Positions 35,876 to 43,656 of a stretch of DNA of 64,000 bases are shown here, piece by piece. The number at the start of each line of letters is the position of its first letter. Position 1 is the first letter of the stretch. The position numbers and the translations under genes are program-made. The DNA is from an uncultured Candidatus Melainabacteria bacterium (lineage in GTDB: Bacteria; Cyanobacteriota; Vampirovibrionia; Gastranaerophilales; Gastranaerophilaceae): NCBI GenBank assembly GCA_934747335.1, contig CAKVGS010000007.1:1-64000 (forward strand), in the 5' to 3' direction. The notes beneath the pieces are model-generated. The model was not told where the DNA came from. It saw only the letters and a program-made list of their open reading frames with translations, and ran no database searches.

Positions 35876-36340
35876 ACTTGATTATTTGATATACCGCTTC
35901 TATAAAGGGATAGGCCTAAAATCGTTCGCGAATTGCGTCAGCAACCTCCATGGATAAGGAGGTCGCAGTTGTGCGAACGTAAGTGAGCTACAAATGCGGG
36001 TGGATTACGATTTTTAAAACACCCTCATCAGCACTTCGGTCAGCATCTCCCCTCAAGGGAGAAGCGCTAGAATGCGCTAAATTGGCACAAGTGACAGCTT
36101 CGCCATCCGGGACTTCACCTCATCCTTTCCTGAAGTAGAGGGAATAACCTAAATTCGTTCGCAAATTGTATCACCCCCTCTCTTTGGGAGAGGGTAGAAA
36201 ATCAAGTTGAGCTCCGCGAAACTTAGATTTTCGGGTGAGGGTTCGAGCCGTAGGCAATTTAGATTTTAAATACTACTTAGGGGAAAAGCCCCCTCCCTAA
36301 CCCTCCCCCATGGAGAGGGAATACGCACAATCGTTCAATT
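35876..36340. repeat. gap filled with dispersed repeats (families A, B and REP-like)
   Basis: No gene seen. In order: family A copy in inverted orientation (about 35918-36015, with GGAGGTCGCAG and ATGCGGGTGG); a CCCTCATCAGCACTTCGGTC unit (36023); a CCCCTCTCTTTGGGAGAGGG hairpin leading into family B (about 36176-36258, GAAAATCAAGTTGAGC, ACTTAGATTTTCGGGTGAGG), whose close relative is at 40728-40806; and a CCCTCCCTAACCCTCCCCCA unit at about 36290-36320. Confidence 0.75.
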
Positions 36341-36363
36341 TGCGCAAATTTATATCGGCTCAA

Positions 36364-38934
36364 CTATCTTACATCCGATTGAACGCAAATATTATTAAAA
36401 TATTTATTAGCAACGCTAATAATATCAGACGCTGTCACTTCATCAATCATTTTCGTATAATCATCCAAAAAGTCGTAACCAAATCCATAAGCTTCAAACA
36501 ATCCGATATTGGAAGCTTTTTCGGAATTAGTTTCCATTGCGATTACAAAACTGCCTTTCAAACGATCTTTAGCGTCCTGTAATTCACTATCAGATACAAA
36601 TTCCATTTTTAATTTGTTCATTTCTTTTAGAATTTGTTTTCTTGAATAATCTAAAGTATCAGGATTTGTGCCGATATAAGCCATAAATACACCACCTAAC
36701 ATTTTAGGTGAGTAGCTTGTGCCAAGCTGATAAGCAAGTCCGTCTTTTTCGCGCAAGTTTTTAAATAAACGAGAGCTCATACCTGAACCCATAATTGTGT
36801 TTATGACTTTTAGAGTTACAAAATCTTTTTTATTACTTACTCCTGCTGTTTGCCAACCGATAAACAACCAAGAAGTTTGCAAGTCTTTAATCGTTTGAGA
36901 AAGTGTTTTTGGCGCAGTTAATTTTGTTACATTAAATTTTGAAAACTCAACTTTGCTCAAATTCTTATTAGGTAACATTGAACCAAACGCGTCAATCATT
37001 TTATCTGAATCAACATTACCGTTAATTGATACAATCACGTTTTTAGCGTCTAAAATATTGTTATAATATCTTACTACATCTTCTCTTTGAACGCTTGGTA
37101 AAGTTTTTTCTAATATTTTATTTGAATGTGAATAAACACTGTTTTCAAAAATTGCTGTTTTGAAATTTTCTAACGCAATATTCATTGGAACATCGCGTCT
37201 TTGTTTGATTTTTGCTAATATTTCAGAACGTTTTTTCTCTAATTCATAATCATCAAAAATCGCATTATTTAAAACTTCATCCAAAATATCAAGAGTTTTA
37301 TCAATTTGCGCGGTTGTTGTTTGAACATTAATTACAAAATAATCTTCGCTACAATTTGCATCAATTTCTATTCCGTTTTCATCAAGAATTTGTGCAAGTT
37401 CTTGCGCTGAATATTTTTTTGTACCTTTTAGAAGAGTGTTCGCGGTTAGGGTACCTTCCCCAGCGACTTTTTCTAAAAATTCTCCACCACGTGCAATAAT
37501 ACTTATTGCGATGATGTCATTATTTTTATTTTCATTAATCAAAAGAGTTGAACCATTGTCAACCGTATATTTTATAGTTCCATTGTGTTCGGAAACTTTT
37601 GTCGCGCTGTGTTTTACTTCAGCTTTCACATTACTGACTTTTTTCAAATTTTCAGGCAAAACTATTGAAACAGCGCTTCTATTGATGCCCAAATATTTAT
37701 TAGCAGCTGCTTTAACTTCTTCTGCTGTAACTTTTTTTACACATTCGACATAATTGTCATACAAAGCAGAACTGTTTGTTAAAGCCATAATATAACCGAG
37801 TTCTGAAGTTATATTAGAAGTTGATTCTCTTGAATAATACGTATCTTGAATAATCATATTTTTTGCACGATTGAGTTCTTCATCAGTAATTCCGTATTTC
37901 TGAATATTTTTCACTTCTTCAAAAATAGCTTTTTCCAATTTGTCTAAACATATTGGCGTAAAATTGGCAGTAATATAAAATATGCCATCATCTCTAAAAC
38001 TTCCGTTTGATGCTGAAATTGAATAAGCAAGACCTCTTTGTTCTTTTATGTCACGATAAAGTCTTGAAGATTTTCCACCACCTAGGACTTCTGATAAAAC
38101 ATCTAGAGCAAAAGTATCTTTATCAGAAATATTAACACCGCGAAAACCAATCATCATGTAGCCTGATTGAGTATCGGCGTAATCGGTTTTACGTTTTTGT
38201 GTTTGAAGTTGACCTTCTTTTCTAAAAGATTTTTTTATAGGTTTTCTGTATTCTTGATTGAAACATTGTTGAATTTTTGAAACTGCTTTTTGCGTATCAA
38301 CGTCACCAACAACAAGAGTTACCATATTTGAAGGTGCATAGTATTTATTAAAATAGTCTAAAATTTCTTCTCTGCGGATAGTGCCAATTATATCAGATGT
38401 ACCAATAACTTTTCTTTTGTACGGGTGAGTTGTGTACATCATATCGTTTAAATTATCATAAACTTTTTTAGAAGGTGTGTTTCCGTCTTTTGCAATTTCT
38501 TCTAACACGACTTTGCGTTCTTTTTCAAGCTCTTTGCGCGGAATCTGCGGATTTAATAGCATATCAGAATGCAATTCCATAGCTTTATCAAAATATTCTG
38601 AAGGTATTGTTATGTAATAATGCGTAAAATCCTTACTTGTAGCAGCGTTTACGATTGCACCTTTAGATTCCAAGATTTTATCAAATTCTCCTGTCGGATG
38701 CGCTTTTGTTCCTTTAAAAAACAAGTGTTCTAAAAAGTGCGCTACGCCGTTATTCGTGTCTGTTTCGTTTATTGAGCCGGTTTTAATCCAAGTATCAATT
38801 GTAACAATCGGGTTATTTTTAATTTCATATACAACTACGGTTTGTCCGTTTGGAAGTTTCTGCACAGTGTAATTTGCCGCCCAAACACTTGCTGTAAAAA
38901 TTAACATTATAACAACAGTAAGAATTTTCTTCAT
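36364..38934 (-). CDS. M16 family zinc peptidase, two-module, secreted
   Basis: 856 residues: a signal peptide (MKKILTVVIMLIFTASVWA), then an active M16 half with the inverted zinc motif GVAHFLEHLFFKG (HxxEH) and the downstream Glu in KVVLEEIAKDG, followed by its partner domain with GGGKSSRLYRDIKEQRGLAY. A second M16 half (from about residue 440) has no HxxEH and ends with MGSGMSSRLFKNLREKDGLAY. This is the single-chain clamshell layout of pitrilysin/PqqL-type enzymes, which degrade peptides in the periplasm. Downstream of rplL on the same strand but behind a terminator. Confidence 0.93.
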   Translation of the reverse strand: MKKILTVVIMLIFTASVWAANYTVQKLPNGQTVVVYEIKNNPIVTIDTWIKTGSINETDTNNGVAHFLEHLFFKGTKAHPTGEFDKILESKGAIVNAATSKDFTHYYITIPSEYFDKAMELHSDMLLNPQIPRKELEKERKVVLEEIAKDGNTPSKKVYDNLNDMMYTTHPYKRKVIGTSDIIGTIRREEILDYFNKYYAPSNMVTLVVGDVDTQKAVSKIQQCFNQEYRKPIKKSFRKEGQLQTQKRKTDYADTQSGYMMIGFRGVNISDKDTFALDVLSEVLGGGKSSRLYRDIKEQRGLAYSISASNGSFRDDGIFYITANFTPICLDKLEKAIFEEVKNIQKYGITDEELNRAKNMIIQDTYYSRESTSNITSELGYIMALTNSSALYDNYVECVKKVTAEEVKAAANKYLGINRSAVSIVLPENLKKVSNVKAEVKHSATKVSEHNGTIKYTVDNGSTLLINENKNNDIIAISIIARGGEFLEKVAGEGTLTANTLLKGTKKYSAQELAQILDENGIEIDANCSEDYFVINVQTTTAQIDKTLDILDEVLNNAIFDDYELEKKRSEILAKIKQRRDVPMNIALENFKTAIFENSVYSHSNKILEKTLPSVQREDVVRYYNNILDAKNVIVSINGNVDSDKMIDAFGSMLPNKNLSKVEFSKFNVTKLTAPKTLSQTIKDLQTSWLFIGWQTAGVSNKKDFVTLKVINTIMGSGMSSRLFKNLREKDGLAYQLGTSYSPKMLGGVFMAYIGTNPDTLDYSRKQILKEMNKLKMEFVSDSELQDAKDRLKGSFVIAMETNSEKASNIGLFEAYGFGYDFLDDYTKMIDEVTASDIISVANKYFNNICVQSDVR

Positions 38935-39032
38935 TTACCTTCTCCTCAATATCCGACTTTGATAAGAATATAATAATATAGTTATAAAATAATTGCTACT
39001 AATCGGAAGAATAAAAAATTAATAAAAAGTTG

Positions 39033-39132
39033 ATGGTGCAAAAAATTGCACCCTACAATTTTTAAATAAAATTATGCTCTATTTTGAATATATTTAAATT
39101 AAAGAAATGTAGGGTGCAATTTTTTGCACCAT
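39033..39132. repeat. 100-bp element with long terminal inverted repeats
   Basis: ATGGTGCAAAAAATTGCACC plus CTACA at the left is matched by TGTAG plus GGTGCAATTTTTTGCACCAT at the right, with an A+T-rich loop of about 50 bases. Each arm is itself palindromic. A small relative, GTAGGGTGCGCAAACTTGCGCACC-like, lies at about 44913-44937. MITE-like; no gene seen in the 38935-39226 gap. Confidence 0.75.
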
Positions 39133-39174
39133 TAACCTATTAAAATCATTCATTTAGCAAAAGAATTCGTCAAC

Positions 39175-39210
39175 AAAAAAGGTCGAGTGGTAAACCACTC
39201 GACCTTTTTC
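39175..39210 (-). terminator. terminator of the rplJ-rplL operon
   Basis: AAAAAAGGTCGAGTGG / CCACTCGACCTTTTT hairpin 17 bases after the rplL stop (minus strand). Confidence 0.9.
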
Positions 39211-39226
39211 AACAAATAATGTCAAA

Positions 39227-39601
39227 CTACTTGATTTCAACAGTAGCGCCAGCAGCTTCAAGTTGTTTCTTGATAGCTTCAGCTTCTTCTTTCTTAACGC
39301 CTTCTTTAACAGCTTTAGGAGCGCCATCAACTAAATCTTTAGCTTCTTTCAAGCCAAGACCAGTGATACCTCTAACTTCTTTAAGAACAGCGATTTTCTT
39401 ATCAGCTGGAACAGAAGCCAAGATTACGTTTACTTCAGCATCAGCATCATCAGCAGGTGCAGCAGCGGCAGCAGGAGCAGCAGCAACAGCAACAGGTGCA
39501 GCAGCAGATACGCCGAATTTTTCTTCCATAGCTTTTACTAATTCAGCAGCTTCTAATAAAGTTAATTTTTCAATTGATTCTAAAATTGCTTCAATACTCA
39601 T
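39227..39601 (-). CDS. rplL: 50S ribosomal protein L7/L12
   Basis: 124 residues with the classic layout: N-terminal dimerisation helices (MSIEAILESIEKLTLLEAAE), an Ala-rich hinge (VAAAPAAAAAPADD), and the C-terminal factor-binding domain (KIAVLKEVRGITGLGLKEAK). Forms the stalk that recruits translation GTPases. Follows rplJ by 74 bases. Confidence 0.98.
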   Translation of the reverse strand: MSIEAILESIEKLTLLEAAELVKAMEEKFGVSAAAPVAVAAAPAAAAAPADDADAEVNVILASVPADKKIAVLKEVRGITGLGLKEAKDLVDGAPKAVKEGVKKEEAEAIKKQLEAAGATVEIK

Positions 39602-39675
39602 TTTGTTTCTCCTTTTATTTTATTTTTGAGTTGTTGTACGTTTTAAAGTTTTAGGTAAATATTACCCGATTCTGC

Positions 39676-40197
39676 CTAAGCAGATTTTTGATCTCTAACA
39701 GCTGCAACGGCTCTAACAAGAGATGACATAACAGCGTTGACAGAGTTTGCGATACCAGATGCCGGTGAATTGATGCAGCCAAGCATTTTTGCATAAAGTT
39801 CTTCTCTTGATGGAAGATTTGCAAGTGCTTTTGCTTCTTCAGCAGACATAAGTTGTCCGTCCATTGCAGCAGCAATGATTTCACCTTTCTTAGTATCTTT
39901 GATAAATTTAGATAAAGCCTTAGCAGGTGCTACCTGATCTGTAAAACCAAATGCAATAGCGATTGGTCCTTTTAGAGTTTCAGCTAACACTTCGTAAGGA
40001 GTGCCCTTGATAGCGATTTTTGCAAGAGTGTTTTTAGTAACCATGTAGTCGCCGCCGTCTTTTTGAAGTGCGCGTCTAAGGTTAGTAATTTCTTCTACGC
40101 TTAAACCCTTGTATTCGGTAACAATTGCAACTTGTGCTTTATCAATTTTTTCTTTGATAAGAGCTACCTTATCATTTTTGAAAGCTTTTGTTGACAT
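39676..40197 (-). CDS. rplJ: 50S ribosomal protein L10
   Basis: 173 residues with the L10 features AQVAIVTEYKGLSVEEITNL, VTKNTLAKIA and GPIAIAFGF; the C-terminal helix anchors L12 dimers. First gene of the rplJ-rplL pair; rplK, rplA and rpoB are not adjacent. GGAGC precedes the ATG. Expression is probably controlled by the leader described separately. Confidence 0.97.
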   Translation of the reverse strand: MSTKAFKNDKVALIKEKIDKAQVAIVTEYKGLSVEEITNLRRALQKDGGDYMVTKNTLAKIAIKGTPYEVLAETLKGPIAIAFGFTDQVAPAKALSKFIKDTKKGEIIAAAMDGQLMSAEEAKALANLPSREELYAKMLGCINSPASGIANSVNAVMSSLVRAVAAVRDQKSA

Positions 40198-40394
40198 TTT
40201 TTGCTCCTTTGTTATATTTTTTCGGATTAATTTCCGTTCGACCTGTTAAACTAAAAAAGATTTCGCAATCCTTTTTTAATCGCAAAATCCAATACAAATC
40301 TTTTAAATAAATGCTATTTACTTTTGTTTTCGGATAATCTAGGCTAGCCTTTTATGTTTAAATCCTAACAGGATACTAACTGTCTGCGATTACA
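40198..40394 (-). promoter_or_regulatory. long 5' leader of rplJ, probable L10 autoregulatory leader
   Basis: From the predicted start near 40394 to the rplJ ATG there are about 195 untranslated bases, with several possible stems (AGACAGTTAGTATCCTGTTA, GGCTAGCC) and an attenuator-like hairpin. L10 leaders that bind the L10-L12 complex and regulate by attenuation are known in many bacteria; the assignment here rests on position and structure, not on a motif match. Confidence 0.55.
40252..40277 (-). terminator. attenuator-like hairpin in the rplJ leader
   Basis: Minus-strand AAAAAAGGATT GCGA AATCTTTTTT ending in a T run, about 55 bases before rplJ. Confidence 0.55.
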
Positions 40395-40399
40395 ATACT

Positions 40400-40428
40400 C
40401 TTATACCATGTGCAAAATACCATGTCAA
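40400..40428 (-). promoter_or_regulatory. strong sigma-70-type promoter of rplJ-rplL
   Basis: Minus-strand TTGACA (40428-40423, perfect), 17-base spacer, TATAAG (40405-40400). Confidence 0.85.
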
Positions 40429-40469
40429 GCATGATATAAAGTTTTATTAAGAATTGAAAGATTCTTTTT

Positions 40470-40806
40470 ATATTGGGCAAGTATGCCCAACCAACATTTG
40501 TTTTTTACCCACATCTGTAACGCTCTACCTCTCCCACCAAAGAGCACAGTCGTTCGGTTAGCGCATTTCACACCCTCCCCTTTTTGCTCATTTTACATGG
40601 GGAGGGTGCCGAAGGCGGGAGAGGTATTATTAACTTCTAACTGCAACCCACCCGCATTTGTAGCTCACTCCCGTTCGCACAACTGCGACCTCCCTATCCG
40701 GGGAAGTTGGGATGAGTATCGGCCAGCCCTCTCCGAAGGAGAGGGCAGAAAATCAAGTTGAGCTGTGCGAAACTTAGATTTTCGGGTGAGGGTTCATGCC
40801 GTAGGC
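40470..40806. repeat. repeat-filled gap between rplJ and the 41049 gene
   Basis: No gene seen. In order: TTGGGCAAGTATGCCCAA palindrome (family D, about 40474-40491; relatives at 29093, 49789 and 52424); a partial family A fragment (CCCACATCTGTAACGCTC, about 40507); a CCCTCCCC...GGGGAGGG REP-like unit (40572-40612); a family A copy (40646-40722); and family B (40728-40806), close to the copy at 36176. Confidence 0.7.
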
Positions 40807-40850
40807 TGTATATTGTTACGATTTCTTAATAATATTTTTAATATATATCC

Positions 40851-40883
40851 AATTGTTAAGAAATTCCAAAAATCTTTACAATT
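40851..40883. promoter_or_regulatory. inverted repeat upstream of the second sigma-28-type promoter
   Basis: AATTGTTAAGA and TCTTTACAATT (one mismatch), 11-base spacer; same TTACAA-type half-sites as the dyads at 14648-14672 and 55103-55131. Candidate operator. Confidence 0.4.
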
Positions 40884-40892
40884 AGCGCAAAC

Positions 40893-40937
<45 letters not shown>

Positions 40938-40960
40938 CGCGTTATTTTTTCGTAAAGCCC

Positions 40961-40987
40961 TAAAGTTTTAAAAAATTGTGCCGATAT
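40961..40987 (+). promoter_or_regulatory. sigma-28 (FliA-type) promoter
   Basis: TAAAGTTT (40961-40968), 11-base spacer, GCCGATAT (40980-40987): one mismatch to the consensus GCCGATAA. Drives the gene at 41049 with a leader of about 55 bases. Confidence 0.78.
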
Positions 40988-41048
40988 AAATAGAGTAACC
41001 GGTACAGAGATATAGAAAAAAAAGAAATACAAAATAAGGAGTAAAACG

Positions 41049-41591
41049 ATGATCAATTTTAACAACAACGGCGTACAAAACAGAATGATGGTAAGAATTC
41101 AACCTGCAGAAGTAAAAGAACCTGAACCTGAAGTAGACACAAAACCTGCCGAAACAACTGGGGCAGAAGAAAACAAAGAAACAGAACAACCAAAAGCAGC
41201 TGCAAATTATGGTGATGCTTCTACTCCACAATATTTGGCTAATATGGGCATCAGAGTTGTATCTCACACACCGGCTACTCAAGCAGTAGAAGAAACTCCT
41301 GCCACAGAAGAAGTAGAACAAGCAGAAGAAGTTAAAGAAGAAGACGAAGAAGAACCTAAAAAGGATGAAGCAGAAAATAATGAATCTGAAAACACAGAAA
41401 ATCTATATAGCCCAAAAGGTTTTTGGAACAAAGTTGGCGGTTTCTTTAGCAAAGTCGGTAAATTCTTTAAAAAAGTAGGAAATTTGCTTCAAAAAGTACC
41501 ATTTATGGGTAATATTGCTAGCACCATATTATATGCATCAAGCGCATTCGATTATATTGGAAACGCTTTAAATCCTCCCCAAAAACCCTAA
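41049..41591 (+). CDS. small acidic, mostly disordered protein with amphipathic C-terminus
   Basis: 180 residues, no signal peptide. Residues 15-120 are rich in Glu, Pro, Thr and Lys and probably unstructured (EVEQAEEVKEEDEEE). Residues 125-175 are ordered: repeated F/KVG units (KVGGFFSKVGKFFKKVGNLL) followed by a hydrophobic stretch (FMGNIASTILYASSAFDYIG), likely a membrane-binding amphipathic helix plus a hydrophobic helix. AAGGAG precedes the ATG. The sigma-28-type promoter links it to the giant gene and the 55198 gene. No family recognised. Confidence 0.8.
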   Translation: MINFNNNGVQNRMMVRIQPAEVKEPEPEVDTKPAETTGAEENKETEQPKAAANYGDASTPQYLANMGIRVVSHTPATQAVEETPATEEVEQAEEVKEEDEEEPKKDEAENNESENTENLYSPKGFWNKVGGFFSKVGKFFKKVGNLLQKVPFMGNIASTILYASSAFDYIGNALNPPQKP

Positions 41592-41618
41592 AAAATAACT
41601 TTCATATTAATTAGTAAC

Positions 41619-41660
41619 AGGTCGTGCACGATTTATCAACAGCACGACCTATTATTTTTA
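41619..41660. terminator. bidirectional terminator
   Basis: AGGTCGTGC / GCACGACCT hairpin with a 14-base loop and ATTATTTTTAT, between the convergent genes ending at 41591 and 41658. Confidence 0.85.
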
Positions 41661-42131
41661 TATTCCTTCATACCAAATCGTAAATTCGGGCGTTTCATCA
41701 GGATATCTTACATCAATTTCTTTTCCTCTAAAAACAACCCCGATATAATTAAAAAATTGTGCAAACCGTTTTTGCTTTATCTTTAACAATTCAAACCCGT
41801 TAATTTTCACTTGCGAATTTATTGTAACAACTTCTTGTTTAGTGTTTTTTAATTTGAATTTTTCCAACAGAATTTCTGCGTTATCGTGCGCCCAACCGTT
41901 ATCTTCGATTTTATCTACAATACCAAAAACAGGTGTGTCTTTAGCAAAAATCAACTTGTTATTATAATAAACATCATCTTTCGTTTTAAACATTATATTA
42001 TCGCCAAGCTGTATTTCGTCATGCACGGTAGAAATCCTTTCAGCAGGTACAATCCTTACGGGAATTTGTTCTGAAGCAAAAACAGAACATCCTACCAATA
42101 ACAACATCAACAATAAAATCTTTTTAAGCAT
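41658..42131 (-). CDS. small secreted protein of the VirB10/TrbI-like barrel type seen several times in this window
   Basis: 157 residues: a hydrophobic leader (MLKKILLLMLLLVGCSVFA; the Cys could be a lipobox, but cleavage after VFA is as likely), then a beta-rich domain: IQLGDNIMFKTKDDVYYNNK, AKDTPVFGIVDKIEDNG. This 'G(D/Q)-x-(V/I)-x-F ... D-x-Y-x-Y-N-N-K ... G-x-(V/I)' pattern recurs at 42134, 46345 and 47711. Related patterns occur in the C-terminal barrel of VirB10/TrbI proteins. Third gene of the M48 operon. Function unknown. Confidence 0.68.
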   Translation of the reverse strand: MLKKILLLMLLLVGCSVFASEQIPVRIVPAERISTVHDEIQLGDNIMFKTKDDVYYNNKLIFAKDTPVFGIVDKIEDNGWAHDNAEILLEKFKLKNTKQEVVTINSQVKINGFELLKIKQKRFAQFFNYIGVVFRGKEIDVRYPDETPEFTIWYEGI

Positions 42132-42133
42132 TT

Positions 42134-42578
42134 TTATTCTCTCACATATAGTATAAATTCTTTTTCATTTGGTTTAAGGTTGATTTCTCCGCCGCGCACC
42201 CAAAACGGAAAATCAGAAGAAAAACCGTTGGCAAATTCATTTGCAGTTTTGTGTAAACTTCCTTGCAAATAAATCTCACCTACAATTGTATAGCCATCAC
42301 ATTTAAAGTTTTGTATAACGGCTTGTGCTTCCTTGCCGCAAAAGCCATTATCTTCTATTGTCCTAACTATACCTTGAATAATGGTATTATTAGGAATTGC
42401 GCCTTTACCATCTACAACTTTAAACTTTACAGAATCCCCTTCAAGTAAAGATTTTTTTTTTGCAGGTAGAAACTGTTTGCGCAGGAGTTACAAGAATTGT
42501 TTGGTCTTGAGCATAACAACACAAAATAGAACATAAAAACAAGACTGAATATAATATTCTGAATATTGGCTTGTTCAT
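42134..42578 (-). pseudogene. VirB10-like secreted protein gene split by a frameshift at a poly-A tract
   Basis: Start ATG 42578 overlaps the stop of the M48 gene (TAATG). The first frame encodes a signal peptide and start (MNKPIFRILYSVLF...CCYAQD, ILVTPAQTVST) and ends after 45 codons. The downstream frame continues ...KSLLEGDSVKFKV, then IIQGIVRTIEDNGFCG and ends at 42134, clearly homologous to the 41658 gene (IVDKIEDNGWAHD). The break is at ten A on the minus strand (42452-42461); nine would give one frame of about 147 residues. Mutation, sequencing error or slippage-dependent expression are all possible. Confidence 0.72.
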
Positions 42579-43294
42579 TATAGAGCAATTCTTTCTTGCT
42601 TAAGTTTGCGACTATTATATTCTTGATTTATTACTTTAATTTCTTTTTCTAAAGTTTTTTCAAAATTCTTGTAATAAGCGTTTTGTGTCATAGAACTTGT
42701 CAGGTATTGAGGATATTTAACTAAAATGTACTTATACATTGTTAAAAGTCGTTTACTTCCTTTAGGATGTGTATAAGAAATTCCCCAGTCAAAAATCGGT
42801 TCTTCAAATATTTTGTTACCCATTGTTATTGCAGCTATCGGATTGTATCCGGCAGCAACCATTAAATCAATCGCATCTGTATCAGCTTTTAATTCATATT
42901 TTTTAGGGTTAAAATTCATTGCTACATATTTAAAATAACCACCGTACGATTCTAAATCATGAGCAATTTCGTGTGCGAGAACAAAAGCTAATTCATCATC
43001 ACAATCGACACTTGATAAAATACCCGTATAAATTGTAATTTGTCTTGAATAAATATTTGTTGTTGCATTAATAGTATTTGGTTTTCTTATAATTGCAATC
43101 GGTGTTCGCTTAGTAATTTTGTTTGACGCATATAATTTTTGTGCAACAAGCATAACTTTTTGATTCATCTTATTTGTTTTTTCCCAATAGTTATTCATAG
43201 AAACATTTGTTTCTACAAACAAAGTATCAGAAACCGCAAATGCTTGAGTGCTAAGTAACATCAATGCACTCATAAGAATAATTAATTTTTTCAT
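42578..43294 (-). CDS. M48-family zinc metallopeptidase, secreted
   Basis: 238 residues with a signal peptide (MKKLIILMSALMLLSTQAFA) and the M48 motif FVLAHEIAHDLE (HExxH) near residue 105; the third ligand is the Glu in YELKADTDAIDLM. This matches small periplasmic M48 peptidases (BepA/LoiP-like core) that act in outer-membrane quality control. First gene of a three-gene operon with two secreted beta-rich proteins, which might be substrates or partners. Confidence 0.9.
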   Translation of the reverse strand: MKKLIILMSALMLLSTQAFAVSDTLFVETNVSMNNYWEKTNKMNQKVMLVAQKLYASNKITKRTPIAIIRKPNTINATTNIYSRQITIYTGILSSVDCDDELAFVLAHEIAHDLESYGGYFKYVAMNFNPKKYELKADTDAIDLMVAAGYNPIAAITMGNKIFEEPIFDWGISYTHPKGSKRLLTMYKYILVKYPQYLTSSMTQNAYYKNFEKTLEKEIKVINQEYNSRKLKQERIAL

Positions 43295-43390
43295 ACAACT
43301 CCTTTTAAACTCTACATGGGATAATATATAGAATTTTTAAACAGATGTCAATATATGACACAGGAAAAATAAAAATTTGTTACATTGTTA

Positions 43391-43421
43391 CAATAAAAAA
43401 ACACTTCCAAAGAAGTGTTTT
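43391..43421 (-). terminator. terminator-like hairpin at the left end of the twin repeat
   Basis: Minus-strand AAAACACTTC TTTG GAAGTGT followed by seven T. It would end a leftward transcript coming out of the 43422-43588 repeat. Confidence 0.6.
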
Positions 43422-43588
43422 AAATGGCGGGGTTGACGCTTCCAAGTTCAAACTATTAGTAATCAGATTTATAAAACATTTATTTACTTCAAATGTAGCT
43501 AATATCTGCTCTATGATTGAAAAACTTGGTGTAACTGCATAGATAAATTGTAACAAATTCGTAATATTTGAGAAAAATTAGGCAATTT
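43422..43588. repeat. 167-bp structured repeat, copy 1 (candidate RNA element)
   Basis: Nearly identical to 45019-45185. Contains nested pairings: CCAAGTT (43442) with AACTTGG (43523), CAGAT (43464) with ATCTG (43504), and ACATTT (43476) with AAATGT (43491), giving a three-stem element of about 90 bases. The left end AAATGGCGGG resembles the 3' end of the tRNA-Asp at 46090. Lies upstream of the 43657 gene. Confidence 0.8.
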
Positions 43589-43656
43589 TTAAGATTCATA
43601 TTTCTTATACAGTTAGAAGGTAATTAAAGGAATTAGATTCCTAGAAAGGGATAAAT

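Noticed and set aside
35876..36340. Possible gene in the gap before the M16 peptidase
   Set aside because: Only dispersed repeats; no frame with a start, ribosome binding site and plausible protein.
36335..36375. Fourth sigma-28-type site (GCCGATAT on the minus strand)
   Set aside because: No TAAAG-type -35 at the required 11-base distance, and it lies at the end of a gene.
39219..39629. Long plus-strand frame opposite rplL
   Set aside because: Antisense shadow of the Ala-rich L7/L12 gene; composition follows rplL codons.
43422..43500. Functional tRNA in the twin repeat
   Set aside because: The 3' end looks tRNA-like, but there is no matching 5' acceptor, D arm or anticodon stem.
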